Source: Deltaproteobacteria bacterium (GTDB lineage: Bacteria > Desulfobacterota > Binatia > HRBIN30 > JACQVA1). From it: a stretch of DNA of 33,855 nt. Position numbers and translations under genes: made by a program. A model generated the notes under the pieces. The model saw nothing but the letters and a program-made list of their open reading frames with translations. It ran no database searches and had not been told where the DNA came from. The DNA is taken from the NCBI GenBank assembly GCA_016210005.1, contig JACQVA010000188.1, positions 1 to 33,855 on the forward strand, read 5' to 3'. Each line of letters starts with the position of its first letter. Positions within the stretch are counted from its first letter, which is position 1. Below are positions 17,574-30,399 of the stretch, one piece after another.

Positions 17574-20500
17574 ATGGCTGGCCCTGACCTTGAGGCCGTT
17601 CGCGCGCAGCTGCGTGAGGAGACCAGTCGTGTGCTCCTGCAGCGGATCCACGCTCTCCTCTGGATCGTTCTCTGCGGTCTCTTCCCCTATTCCCTCATAG
17701 ACCCGTTCGTTTCCCCCGAGCTGGTTTTGCCCCTCTACCTGCTCAGAGCCATACTGGGCGCGGTCCTCATCGCGGGTTTGCTGATCTTACGACGTCATCC
17801 GACGAACGAGTGGGTAGTGTGGGTTGGGATGGTCAGCATCGCCGCCACGTGCTTCACGGCAGCGGTCTCGGGAGTGATCGTCAACGATGACAGTGTAACA
17901 CCCATCCTCGCTGTCACCCTGGTGATGAGCTCTGCCGCCCTGCTTCCTTGGGGCATGGCGCCGCACGTCGTCACTATCGTGGTCACATTGGTGGCAAGCC
18001 TGTGGAATGTGTACGAGGCGCACGGAACGCTCCCCGGACCGAGTACGTATGTCGTCGGTGCGCTGGTCGGGGTCTGGATCGGGTCAATCTACCTCGCCCA
18101 CCAGCTCGATCGTGACCGCTTCGCCCTAGCGGAGCACGATTGCGAACGCAGACGGGCGGAACAGGCCCTCGAGCATCGCGCGGAGTTCGAGCAGCTCGTC
18201 ATCGACATCTCGCGGAATTTCATCAACGCGGCGCCGGCGGAAATCGAGAGCGGCATCACCACCGCCTTGAAGGCCGTGGGCGAATTCGCCGGCGTGGACC
18301 GCAGCTATGTCTTTCTCTTCTCCAACGAGGGTGCCACGATGGACCTTGCGTACGAGTGGGCGGCCAGCGACACCGACCTGCATCTAGAGGCCTTTCGCGG
18401 GTTGCCCGTCATGGCGTGGCCGTGGTTCATGGAGAAACTCCGGCGGTTCGAAGTGGTCCACACCCCGCGCGTGGGTGACCTGCCGCCTGAGGCCAACGCG
18501 GAGCGGGAGATCCTTCAGTCGCGGGGAACGCAATCGACGGTCAACGTGCCCATGGTATCGGGGCACTCGCTCGTTGGATTCCTTGGGCTCCGGTCGATGC
18601 GGTCGGAGAAAGCTTGGGAGCCCGAAAGCATCGCGCTGCTCAGAATCGTCGGGGAGATCTTCGTCAACGCGTTGGCGCGCAAGCGCGCGGAAGAGGCGTT
18701 GCGGGCGAGCGAGGAACGGTACCGTTCGCTGGTCGAGAACCTGAATGAAGTGGTGTTTGCGATGGACCGCGACGGCACGTTCACATACTTCAGCCACGCC
18801 ATCGAGCGCGCGGGATATGCGCCTGAGGAAATCATCGGCCAGCCCTTCTCGCGCTTTATCCACCCCGACGATCTGTCCGCGCTGCAAGCCAGCTTTGCAC
18901 GCACCTTGGCGGGCCAGCTCGAGCCAGCTGAGTTTCGCATCTTCGGCAAGCAAGGTGAGCTGTGTTGGTTTCGGACCTCGAGCCGCCTGCAGTTCGACTC
19001 CGGCGCAATGGTCGGCGTGACCGGCATCTTGACTGACATCACCGAGCGCAAGCGGGCGGAGGATGCCCTGCGGGCGAGCGAGGAGCGCTATCGCGAGCTG
19101 TTCGAAAACGCGAACGACATCGTTTACGTGCATGACCTGCGGGGTAACTTTGTTTCGATGAATTGGGCGGCCGAACGGGTCACCGGATACTCTCGCCACG
19201 AAGCGGTCACCATGCACGTCTCCGACGTGGTCGCGCCGGAGTACCTCCAGGCGGCTACCCTGGTCACCGAGCGACAACTCGCTGGAGAACGGGGCCCCAT
19301 CACGTACGAGCTGGAAATCCTTGCTAAGGATGGCCATCGGGTGCCGCTGGAAATCAGCAGCCGCGTGGTTCTGCAGGACGGCAAGCCGATTGGGGTCCAG
19401 GGTGTGGCGCGCGATATCACCGAGCGCAAGAAGGCAGAGGCGGCGCTGGTGGCCTCGCGTGAACAGTTAGAACAGGAAGCGCAGATCTCCGCCGCGCTCG
19501 CCCGAGTGGGGCAGGAGTTGATCGCGTCGCTCGACGCGGCCGCGCTGCTCGACCGTTTGTGCCGGATCACCACCGAGGTGATGGGATGCGACTGCTGCCA
19601 CACCTATTTCTTGCAGCCGAACGAGGATGTGTTCGTGCCGGTAGCGGGCTGCGGCGACACGCCGGAACAGTGGGAGGCGATCCGGGTCTTCAAAGTGCCC
19701 CGCGCCCTGCTCGCCGGCCTGGAGCAGGGGCTGGTGCACGGCGTCATGGCGCAGCTCCCAGGGACAGCCGCTGCTCTCATCGCAGCGCGGTACGGTGTCA
19801 CGGTGGGTTTGGCCGCGCCGCTGCGGCGGGGCGGAGAAATCATCGGCATACTGGCCGCCGCCTATCGCGGTCGGCAAGAGCCCTTTACGTTGGAGCAGGA
19901 ACGCATCGCGCGCGGTGTCGCGCAACTGGCCTCCTTCGCCTTGCAAAACGCGCGACTGGTTGCAGAACTCGAACACGCGAACCGGGTGAAATCCGACTTC
20001 GTGGCCACCATGTCGCACGAGTTGCGCTCGCCGTTGCACCAGATCATCGGCTACACGGGTCTCCTGCTCGACGGCGAGTTTGGCGGCCTGGCACCGCAGC
20101 AAGAAGACAGCCTGCGGCGGCTGGACAAGAGCGCGCGTGAGTTGCTCAATCTGATCAACAACACGCTCGATCTCAGCCGCCTCGAGACCGGGCGGGTGCC
20201 GCTGGAGTTGAAAGAGATCGGCGTAGCGGCCCTGCTCGATGAGATTGCGGCGGAGATGCGGCGGGTGATCGAGAAGCCGGGCGTCAGCTTCGAGTGGCAG
20301 GTGGACTCGCAGCTCCCGCGCTTGCGGACGGACCCCGTCAAGCTGAAGTTGATCATCAAGAACCTGATCGGGAACGCCGCGAAGTTTACCGAGCAGGGCC
20401 GCGTGACGGTCGCGGTGCGAGGCCGCAGGGACGGGGTGGAATTCGCGGTCACCGACACCGGGATCGGCATCACCGCCGAGGCGCGGGCGATCATTTTCGA

Positions 20501-20729
20501 GCCCTTTCGGCAGGCGCACGATACCACGGCACGCTACTACGGCGGCGCCGGCCTGGGCCTCTACATCGTGCGCCGGTTGCTCGACATGCTCGGAGGGACC
20601 ATCGCCGTGGAGAGCGAGGTCGGCCACGGCTCGACGTTTCGTGTCTGGCTACCGCTCGACGCCGGGCCGACCGGCGGCGCGGCAAGCGTGGCTTCAGGAC
20701 GGAACGACGTGACACCGGCGCGTTGCTGA
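17574..20729 (+). CDS. Membrane sensor histidine kinase (6TM-GAF-PAS-PAS-GAF-HisKA-HATPase)
   Basis: A 1051-residue kinase from the ATG at 17574; a TTG two codons earlier is the only near alternative, and the ribosome site is weak. Residues 25-185 hold about six hydrophobic segments with AALLPWGMAPHVV and SLWNVYEAHGTL, matching the first kinase. GAF 1 (about 205-365) is followed by two PAS domains (385-620) ending in DITERKRAE-type linkers, then GAF 2 (635-795) with a Cys-rich CDCCHTYFL. HisKA has ATMSHELRSPLHQI with His815. The ATPase domain has LIIKNLIGNAAKF, TDTGIGITAEARAIIFEPF and GGAGLGLYIVRRL. There is no receiver or Hpt domain. The signal is unknown. Its last part faces the efflux operon, transcribed from the opposite strand, with 261 bases between the stops. 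Confidence 0.88.
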   Translation: MAGPDLEAVRAQLREETSRVLLQRIHALLWIVLCGLFPYSLIDPFVSPELVLPLYLLRAILGAVLIAGLLILRRHPTNEWVVWVGMVSIAATCFTAAVSGVIVNDDSVTPILAVTLVMSSAALLPWGMAPHVVTIVVTLVASLWNVYEAHGTLPGPSTYVVGALVGVWIGSIYLAHQLDRDRFALAEHDCERRRAEQALEHRAEFEQLVIDISRNFINAAPAEIESGITTALKAVGEFAGVDRSYVFLFSNEGATMDLAYEWAASDTDLHLEAFRGLPVMAWPWFMEKLRRFEVVHTPRVGDLPPEANAEREILQSRGTQSTVNVPMVSGHSLVGFLGLRSMRSEKAWEPESIALLRIVGEIFVNALARKRAEEALRASEERYRSLVENLNEVVFAMDRDGTFTYFSHAIERAGYAPEEIIGQPFSRFIHPDDLSALQASFARTLAGQLEPAEFRIFGKQGELCWFRTSSRLQFDSGAMVGVTGILTDITERKRAEDALRASEERYRELFENANDIVYVHDLRGNFVSMNWAAERVTGYSRHEAVTMHVSDVVAPEYLQAATLVTERQLAGERGPITYELEILAKDGHRVPLEISSRVVLQDGKPIGVQGVARDITERKKAEAALVASREQLEQEAQISAALARVGQELIASLDAAALLDRLCRITTEVMGCDCCHTYFLQPNEDVFVPVAGCGDTPEQWEAIRVFKVPRALLAGLEQGLVHGVMAQLPGTAAALIAARYGVTVGLAAPLRRGGEIIGILAAAYRGRQEPFTLEQERIARGVAQLASFALQNARLVAELEHANRVKSDFVATMSHELRSPLHQIIGYTGLLLDGEFGGLAPQQEDSLRRLDKSARELLNLINNTLDLSRLETGRVPLELKEIGVAALLDEIAAEMRRVIEKPGVSFEWQVDSQLPRLRTDPVKLKLIIKNLIGNAAKFTEQGRVTVAVRGRRDGVEFAVTDTGIGITAEARAIIFEPFRQAHDTTARYYGGAGLGLYIVRRLLDMLGGTIAVESEVGHGSTFRVWLPLDAGPTGGAASVASGRNDVTPARC

Positions 20730-20740
20730 GATAGATCACG

Positions 20741-20932
20741 ATGCCAATGGCGCGTTTCGTCCCTGCGGCCGTGTTGGCCATCTCCCTCGATCAGGCAGCT
20801 GGCGCCTGGGCTGTGGTTGCCGAGTGCAGCTGCCACGAGCAGTGTCCGACCGAGCAACGCGGCGGGCCGTGCCTTCCGGGGTGCCCGGATTGCCTGTGCA
20901 GCGTCGAACTGGGCAAGGCCCGGGCCGCCTAG
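20741..20932 (+). CDS. Small Cys-rich secreted protein, possible
   Basis: A 63-codon frame with a hydrophobic start (FVPAAVLAISLDQ), then ECSCHEQCPTEQRG and PCLPGCPDCLCSVELGKA. The eight Cys with a His are arranged like a metal-binding or disulfide-rich periplasmic peptide, and third-base GC is high as in real genes here. It overlaps no stronger candidate and lies next to a metal-efflux operon, though on the other strand. The ribosome binding site is poor. It could also be chance, since GC-rich DNA gives Cys/Arg-rich frames. I would keep it as a candidate. Confidence 0.4.
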   Translation: MPMARFVPAAVLAISLDQAAGAWAVVAECSCHEQCPTEQRGGPCLPGCPDCLCSVELGKARAA

Positions 20933-20990
20933 CTGCGAGCGCGGGCACAGGCGCAGCTGCTGCCGAAGGAGTCGAGCCTCCGAGACGAGG

Positions 20991-23900
20991 TCACTTCTCA
21001 CTTTCTGCCGGAGCGGACCCACAGGCAACATCCGCATCCACAGACACCCTCCGCTGGCCGCCGAGCCACACGTACAGCGCCGGCAGGACGAGCAGCGTCA
21101 GCAGGGTGTTGCTCACGATTCCGCCGATGACCACCGTTGCCAGCGGGCGCTGCACTTCCGCACCGACACCCGTATTGACCGCCATCGGGATGAAACCGGC
21201 TGCGGCAACCAGCGCCGTCATCAACACCGGGCGCAAACGGAGCCGACAACCGCCGCGCACGGCGGCCTCGAGCGGCGTCCCAGCCTGTAGCCGCTGTTTG
21301 ATGAACGTGACCAGAACCAGCCCGTTCAGGATGGCCACGCCGCTGAGCGCAATGAAGCCGATCGCCGCGCTGACCGTGAAGGGCATGCCGCGCCAGGCGA
21401 GTGCGGCGACTCCACCGACGGCGCCCAACGGAATGCCCGTGGCGACGATCAGGACGTCCCGCAAGGAGCCGAGGCTCACGTAGAGCAGCGTAAAGATGAG
21501 CCCGAGGGTGAGCGGCACCACAAACATGAGCCGGCGATTCGCTCGTTCGAGGTTCTCGAATTGACCACCCCAGTTGATCGTGTATCCGACCGGCAGCTTC
21601 ACGTCAGCCGCAATGCGCCGCTGGGCTTCAACAACAAAGCCGCGGATGTCGCGCCCCCGCACGTTGCACTGCACGGTGATCCGGCGCCTCCCCCATTCGC
21701 GCTGGATGGTGGCCGGGCCTTCGGTGCGGGTGATGCGGGCGACGCTCTTCAGCGGCAGGATCGGCCCCAGCTGGGTGGGAATCAGCGTGGCAGCAAGCGC
21801 GTCCGCATCCGTGCGCTGGCGGTTCGGCAACCGTACCGCCAGGGGAAATCGTCGCTGGCCTTCGCGAATCTCCCCAACGCGTTTACCGCCGACGGTCTCG
21901 ACCAGGTTCAACACGTGACGCGCGGGCACACCAAAGCGCGCGATCGCGTCGGGGTCCACGCTTACCCGTAACACCGGCTGCCCGGTGATCTGCTCGCCGG
22001 CCACATCCGCCGCGCCGGGGATGTCGAGCAGCACGCGTTGGATGTCGTCGGAGATGCGCGTCAGCGTGTCGAAATCATCGCCGAACACCTTGATGCCGAG
22101 GTCGGAGCGGATGCCGGCAATCATTTCGTTCATGCGCATTTCGATTGGCTGGGTGAAGACGAGGTTGACGCCGGGAAAGTCGCGGAGGTGGTCGTCAATG
22201 CGTGCCGCAAGCTCCTGCTGCGTGCGCGCCTTGGTCCACTGCTCACGCGGCTTCAATGCCAGAAAGATGTCCGTCAGCTCGATGCCCATCGGGTCGGTGG
22301 TGATTTCCGCCGTGCCGATGCGGCTCCACACCCGTCCGATTTCGTCGGGAAAACGCTCCAGCAAGAGCCGCTCGATGCGGGTATTCGAATCCGTCGCCTC
22401 TTCGATGGCGATGCCGGCCAACCGGACGACGTTGATCACCATCGCACCCTCGCCCAGTTTTGGAAGAAACTCCCCGCCCATGCGCAGCGCACCGATCAGT
22501 GCGAGGGCCACGAGCAGCGCCGCCCCAGCGAGTGTGACGGTGCGAAAACGCAGCGCCGCATCCAGCGCCGGCGCGTATGCGCGTTGTGCCAGTCGCACCA
22601 GCCACGGCTCCCGCTCGCGCGCCTGCTGCGGCAGACACAGACTGGCGAGCACCGGCATCAGCGTCAGCGAGAGCACCAATGAACCCAGCAGCGCGAAGAT
22701 CATGGTCAAGGCCATGGGTTGAAACAGCTTCCCCTCCACGCCCTGCAGCGTGAGGATCGGCACAAAGACGATCAGAATGATCAGCTCGCCGAACATGGTG
22801 GGCGTCCGCACTTCGATGGCGGCGTCCCGCACGACGTCGAGTCGCGAGCGGGCGCGCCGCGTGGCGAGGTGGCGCACGCAGTTCTCCACCATGATGACCG
22901 AGCTGTCGACAATCAATCCGAAATCAATTGCCCCGAGGCTCAGCAGGCTGGCGGCGATACCAGCCTGCAACATGAAACTCCCCGCGAATAGCATCGACAG
23001 CGGAATCGCCGCAGCCACGACGAGCCCGGCACGGAGCTGTCCGAGAAAGGCGAACAAGACGGCGACAACCAGCAGCGCGCCCGCCAACAGGCTGTGGGTG
23101 ACCGTCTGGATCACGCGGTCCACCAGTTCCGTGCGGTCGTACACGGCCGTTATCCTCACGTCGTCCGGAAGTGCACGCTGCACCTCGGGCAGCCGCGCCT
23201 GCAACTGGCGGGTGACGACGTGGCTGTTCTCACCCATCAACATGAACCCCAATCCCAGCACCACCTCGCCCTTGCCGTCCGCGGTCACGGCGCCGCGCCG
23301 GATCTCGTGGCCGATCTGGACGTCCGCCACATCGCGCACGCGGATGGGGGTGCCGTCGTGCGCGCTCAGCACGATGTTGCCGATCTGCTCCACATCGGTC
23401 ACCAGACCGATGCCGTGCACCAGCGCCGACTCGCCGGCGCTGACGACCTGCCCCCCACCAACCGTCTGGTTGTTCGCCTCCAGTGCGGCGAACAGCTCCT
23501 CGATGGTGAGCCCGTGCTTGATCAAGCGCTCGGGTTCCACGACGACGTGAAACTGCTTTTCGAACCCGCCCCACGAATTCACCTCGGCGACACCGGGTAC
23601 CTTGCGCAACTCGGGCTTGACGACCCAATCGTGCAGTTCGCGCAGCTCGGTGAGCGAGCGCTCAGGGTTGGTGGTCGTGAGAATGTAGTGAAACACTTCG
23701 CCCAATCCTGTAGAGATTGGCCCAAGCTGTGGCTTGCCCAATCCTTCTGGAAGGTCGACGCTCGACAAGCGTTCGCTCACCACTTGGCGTGCCAAGTAAA
23801 TGCTGGTTTGGTCGTCGAACGTGGCGACCACCTGAGAGAAGCCGAACTTGGAGACCGAGCGGACGTTGGTCAGACCCGGCAGCCCGCTGATAGCGAGCTC

Positions 23901-24107
23901 GACGGGCAGGGTGATCTGTTGCTCGATCTCCAGCGGGTTGAGCGACGGCGCGCTCGTGTTGACCTGCACCTGCACGGGCGTGGTGTCGGGAAAGGCATCG
24001 ATCGGCAAGCGACTCAAGGCTCGCCCGCCGATCGCGGCGAGTGCCACCGCGAGCAGGCACACTAGCAAGCGGTTGCGCAGGGAGAATGAAATGACCCAGT
24101 TCAACAT
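20991..24107 (-). CDS. Heavy-metal RND efflux pump, second copy (CzcA/CusA family)
   Basis: A 1038-residue inner-membrane proton/metal antiporter of the HME-RND family. It opens MLNWVISFSLRNRLLVCLLA and RLPIDAFPDTTPVQVQVNTS, with large periplasmic loops after helices 1 and 7. Helix 4 carries GAIDFGLIVDSSVIMVEN. Its two Asp and Glu are the residues proposed for proton relay in the CzcA branch, and differ from the CusA form; this points to divalent ions such as Zn, Co, Ni or Cd. VFTQPIEMRMNEMIAGIRSD and FGDDF are standard periplasmic motifs. The ending is Cys/Glu-rich and short. It is the last gene of the operon. An adaptor gene precedes it by 12 bases, and GAGG sits eight bases before the ATG. 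It is clearly diverged from the other pump in the operon, so not a recent duplication. Confidence 0.93.
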   Translation of the reverse strand: MLNWVISFSLRNRLLVCLLAVALAAIGGRALSRLPIDAFPDTTPVQVQVNTSAPSLNPLEIEQQITLPVELAISGLPGLTNVRSVSKFGFSQVVATFDDQTSIYLARQVVSERLSSVDLPEGLGKPQLGPISTGLGEVFHYILTTTNPERSLTELRELHDWVVKPELRKVPGVAEVNSWGGFEKQFHVVVEPERLIKHGLTIEELFAALEANNQTVGGGQVVSAGESALVHGIGLVTDVEQIGNIVLSAHDGTPIRVRDVADVQIGHEIRRGAVTADGKGEVVLGLGFMLMGENSHVVTRQLQARLPEVQRALPDDVRITAVYDRTELVDRVIQTVTHSLLAGALLVVAVLFAFLGQLRAGLVVAAAIPLSMLFAGSFMLQAGIAASLLSLGAIDFGLIVDSSVIMVENCVRHLATRRARSRLDVVRDAAIEVRTPTMFGELIILIVFVPILTLQGVEGKLFQPMALTMIFALLGSLVLSLTLMPVLASLCLPQQAREREPWLVRLAQRAYAPALDAALRFRTVTLAGAALLVALALIGALRMGGEFLPKLGEGAMVINVVRLAGIAIEEATDSNTRIERLLLERFPDEIGRVWSRIGTAEITTDPMGIELTDIFLALKPREQWTKARTQQELAARIDDHLRDFPGVNLVFTQPIEMRMNEMIAGIRSDLGIKVFGDDFDTLTRISDDIQRVLLDIPGAADVAGEQITGQPVLRVSVDPDAIARFGVPARHVLNLVETVGGKRVGEIREGQRRFPLAVRLPNRQRTDADALAATLIPTQLGPILPLKSVARITRTEGPATIQREWGRRRITVQCNVRGRDIRGFVVEAQRRIAADVKLPVGYTINWGGQFENLERANRRLMFVVPLTLGLIFTLLYVSLGSLRDVLIVATGIPLGAVGGVAALAWRGMPFTVSAAIGFIALSGVAILNGLVLVTFIKQRLQAGTPLEAAVRGGCRLRLRPVLMTALVAAAGFIPMAVNTGVGAEVQRPLATVVIGGIVSNTLLTLLVLPALYVWLGGQRRVSVDADVACGSAPAESEK

Positions 24108-24119
24108 CGGGTGCCTCGC

Positions 24120-25538
24120 TCACTCATCCACGCACCCGGCGCCCAGACGCGATTTGAGCAACTCGGACTTCAACACGAAGCTGTGTGCAACCACGATACG
24201 GTCCTCAGGGCGGAGCCCAGCAAGGATCTCCAGCCGGCCGTTATGCTGCGCGCCAATCCGAAGCGCGCGCGCTTCATAGAGATCTTCCTCGATCTTAACG
24301 AACGCGAAGGGCTTCCCGTCGAGTTGCTGGACCGCAGACGTCGGGATCACGAGCGCTCCCTCTGAATGGCCCGTGAGAATGCGGGCACGCGCAAACATCC
24401 GCGCCTTCAATGCCCCGTCTGCGTTCGCCACCTCGGCGCGCGCTTGCGCCATCCGCGTACGCTCGTCCAGCTGCGGCGAGAGCCAGGTGAGTGTTCCCGT
24501 GAAGGTTTGCTCGTGCAGCGCTTCGACGCTCAACTCAACCTGCTGGCCGAGCCGCACGTGCGCGAGCTCGGACTCGGGGATGTTGAGCATCGCCCACATC
24601 GCCGATCGGTCGGCCAACGTGAAGAGGGCCTTCCCTGACTCGACGAGGGCACCGCGGACGGCATTGCGCTCAACGATCTCGCCGGCAAACGGCGCGCGGA
24701 TCTCCAGTACGGAAGTCCCCCTTGCCTCGGTGGCGACTGCCTCGATCTGTTCCTCCACGAACCCGAGCGTCGTCAATTGCTGGCGCACCTGCTGCACCAC
24801 GGCGACTGCGGCGCGGTGGGCGGCCACGGCCTCCTGCAGATCTTTTTCCGAGGAGACATGCTCAGCCCGGAGCCGCCGCTCGCGTTCCAGGGTCTGCTGC
24901 CTCAAGGCGGCGTCTGCGATTGCCCGCAGGTAACTGCTCTTCGTCTCGGCAATGGCAGCCGACCAGATCGTGGCGAGCCGGGCCCCTTCTTCGACGCGCT
25001 GACCAAGATCGACTTCAACACCATGAATGATGCCGTCGACTGGTGCCGCCACGTGCGCCAGCTTGTTTAGATTGAAAGAGATCTCCGCGTAGCATTCGAC
25101 TGCGTCACCGATAGCCCCACTTTCGGGGGCTGCCGTTTGCACGCCCGCTTTGGCAGCCGACTCGGCCGAGGCAAAGCGGATCTTCAGGCCGTGACCGGGC
25201 GCCAGGGCGGACACCAATTCGGGATGGCAGATGCCGCATTCGGACTCGGGCACGCGGTGCTCGTTGCACAGGAGCGATTCTGCCGCGGGTTTCGGCTTAG
25301 CTTCTGCCAATTCCGGATGGCAGATGGTGCACTCATCTTCGTACACGTCGTGCTCATTGCACCACAGCCGTTTGGGATCGCGCGTCGGTTGGGCGTCCGG
25401 TTCCGAGTGCGCGCGCTGTTCGCGTCCATGATCGTCTGCGTGCGCAGGGGCGCCACAGTCGCACCGAGGGACAAAGGTAATGAGGGCTGTCGCCAGCAAC
25501 AGTCCGTAGCGGGCAAGGGCTATCGGCGTTGATTTCAT
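24120..25538 (-). CDS. RND periplasmic adaptor with twin Cys/His metal motifs
   Basis: A 472-residue membrane fusion protein that links the downstream pump to an outer-membrane channel. After a signal segment (YGLLLATALITFVPRCDCG) two similar motifs follow: LWCNEH...DECTICHPEL (Cys60, His63, Cys70, Cys73, His74) and LLCNEH...SECGICHPEL (Cys91, His94, Cys101, Cys104, His105). This CNEH/CxxCHPEL pattern recurs in heavy-metal adaptors and should bind metal before handing it to the pump. The rest has the barrel-sandwich and coiled-coil hairpin (GIIHGVEVDLGQRVEEGARL, then LQEAVAAHRAAVAVVQQV) and a beta-barrel ending. GGGAGGT lies nine bases before the ATG. It is 40 bases downstream of the ynfA-like gene and 12 bases before the pump. 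Confidence 0.9.
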   Translation of the reverse strand: MKSTPIALARYGLLLATALITFVPRCDCGAPAHADDHGREQRAHSEPDAQPTRDPKRLWCNEHDVYEDECTICHPELAEAKPKPAAESLLCNEHRVPESECGICHPELVSALAPGHGLKIRFASAESAAKAGVQTAAPESGAIGDAVECYAEISFNLNKLAHVAAPVDGIIHGVEVDLGQRVEEGARLATIWSAAIAETKSSYLRAIADAALRQQTLERERRLRAEHVSSEKDLQEAVAAHRAAVAVVQQVRQQLTTLGFVEEQIEAVATEARGTSVLEIRAPFAGEIVERNAVRGALVESGKALFTLADRSAMWAMLNIPESELAHVRLGQQVELSVEALHEQTFTGTLTWLSPQLDERTRMAQARAEVANADGALKARMFARARILTGHSEGALVIPTSAVQQLDGKPFAFVKIEEDLYEARALRIGAQHNGRLEILAGLRPEDRIVVAHSFVLKSELLKSRLGAGCVDE

Positions 25539-25578
25539 GCGTTGCCTACCTCCCGGGAACCATTCAGTGGTGCTAGTA

Positions 25579-29123
<3,545 letters not shown>

Positions 29124-30398
29124 TCAGTGATCATGGGTGGCGCCGGCCTTGCCGAGCTCGGCCTTCAGAACGAAGCTGTTTTCGGCGGCGTAACGTTGAC
29201 CCGCACCGAGCCCGGAGAGCACCTCCACCCACTCGCCGTCGCGCCGCCCCTGATCCACGGGTCGCACCTCGAAGAGATCGTCCACGCGGATGAACACTAC
29301 ATCCCAAGCCCGAAACGTCTGCAGCGCGCTGGCTTTTGCCGCAACCGGAACGGTCACCTCCTCGACGATCACTTCCGCACTCACGAAGAGACCCGGGCGC
29401 CATTCGCCGGTGGGATTTGGTAACTCCACGCGGGCTAGCATCGTCTGCGTGTTCGATGCGCCGAACGGCGAGAGATAAGCAATCGAGCTTTCGGCTTTCG
29501 GCAGTCCCTCACCTGCGTCCAGAACCACGCGCTGCCCGACTTTGACCCGCGCAAAGTCCTGCCGGTAGACGTTGAGGTCCACCCAGACGGTGCTCAGATC
29601 CGCGACCACGTACACGTCCTCGCCTTCGCCGACGAACTCACCCGGGCTGACGTGCTTCTTGATGACCGTCCCGGCCAGTTGCGAGCGCAGCTCGTAGGAC
29701 TGGAGACTTTCGTTGCTCTGAATGACTGCCAGCACTTCGCCGTTCTCCACCCGATCGCCCAGGCGCTTGCGCGCTTCCTTCACGATGCCGGGGAAGCGCG
29801 GGATGAGGTGCGCCATACGATCTTCATTGGCGACAATCTGTCCGGTGACCCGTAGCTTGGTGCGCAGCTTTGTCGGGCCGGCGGTCTCCACCGTGATGCC
29901 CGAGTCCCGAACCGCCTCGTCGGTGAGCTGAACGCGACCTTCGTACGAGCTGTACTCCCAGTTTGCCGTACGCCCGTTTCGCTCCGCGCTAACCTTCACG
30001 TCGAAGGAATGCGGTTCGGACACCACCTGATCGCCGAGCAAGTAGCCCTCGCGCGGCGTGAAACGGAGGCGATTCACCTCTCCACCAAGCCGGTGCAGCT
30101 CGATTGCGAGCTGCACCTCGGCGGGATCGACCGGACGATCCGCTTCGTAAGAGTAGACACGGAATTGCGGAGGTACACCGCGTTCGAAGATCGTCACCTC
30201 GACGGCAAAGTCTTTGTTCCGCAGAAGCCGCCCCCCGTGCGGTCCCTTCGCGTGATCTTCCTTCGCATGCGCGGCCTCAGCGTGCTCGCCCTGCACGTCG
30301 CGATTTCCAGTGGGCGCACCGGCTTGCAGGATGACGGCGGCGAGACCCGCCCCGACGATCAAGACAATGACTACTCCAACGAGTTGGCTCTTGCTCAT
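29124..30398 (-). CDS. czcB: CzcB-type RND periplasmic adaptor
   Basis: A 424-residue membrane fusion protein. An N-terminal anchor or signal (LVGVVIVLIVGAGLAAVIL) is followed by a His-rich stretch (GEHAEAAHAKEDHAKGPHGG), then GRLLRNKDFAVEVTIFERGV, the N-terminal beta domain typical of CzcB. A biotinyl-lipoyl-like domain (GIVKEARKRLGDRVENGEVL and AGTVIKKHVSPGEFVGEG) and a barrel (NVYRQDFARVKVGQRVVL) follow. It ends in THDH. The His clusters could hold Zn or Co in the periplasm. It differs from the second adaptor, which uses Cys-based motifs. The gene begins one base after the channel gene stop, with AAAGGGA near the ATG, and the pump starts 12 bases after its own stop. Confidence 0.93.
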   Translation of the reverse strand: MSKSQLVGVVIVLIVGAGLAAVILQAGAPTGNRDVQGEHAEAAHAKEDHAKGPHGGRLLRNKDFAVEVTIFERGVPPQFRVYSYEADRPVDPAEVQLAIELHRLGGEVNRLRFTPREGYLLGDQVVSEPHSFDVKVSAERNGRTANWEYSSYEGRVQLTDEAVRDSGITVETAGPTKLRTKLRVTGQIVANEDRMAHLIPRFPGIVKEARKRLGDRVENGEVLAVIQSNESLQSYELRSQLAGTVIKKHVSPGEFVGEGEDVYVVADLSTVWVDLNVYRQDFARVKVGQRVVLDAGEGLPKAESSIAYLSPFGASNTQTMLARVELPNPTGEWRPGLFVSAEVIVEEVTVPVAAKASALQTFRAWDVVFIRVDDLFEVRPVDQGRRDGEWVEVLSGLGAGQRYAAENSFVLKAELGKAGATHDH

Positions 30399-30399
30399 G

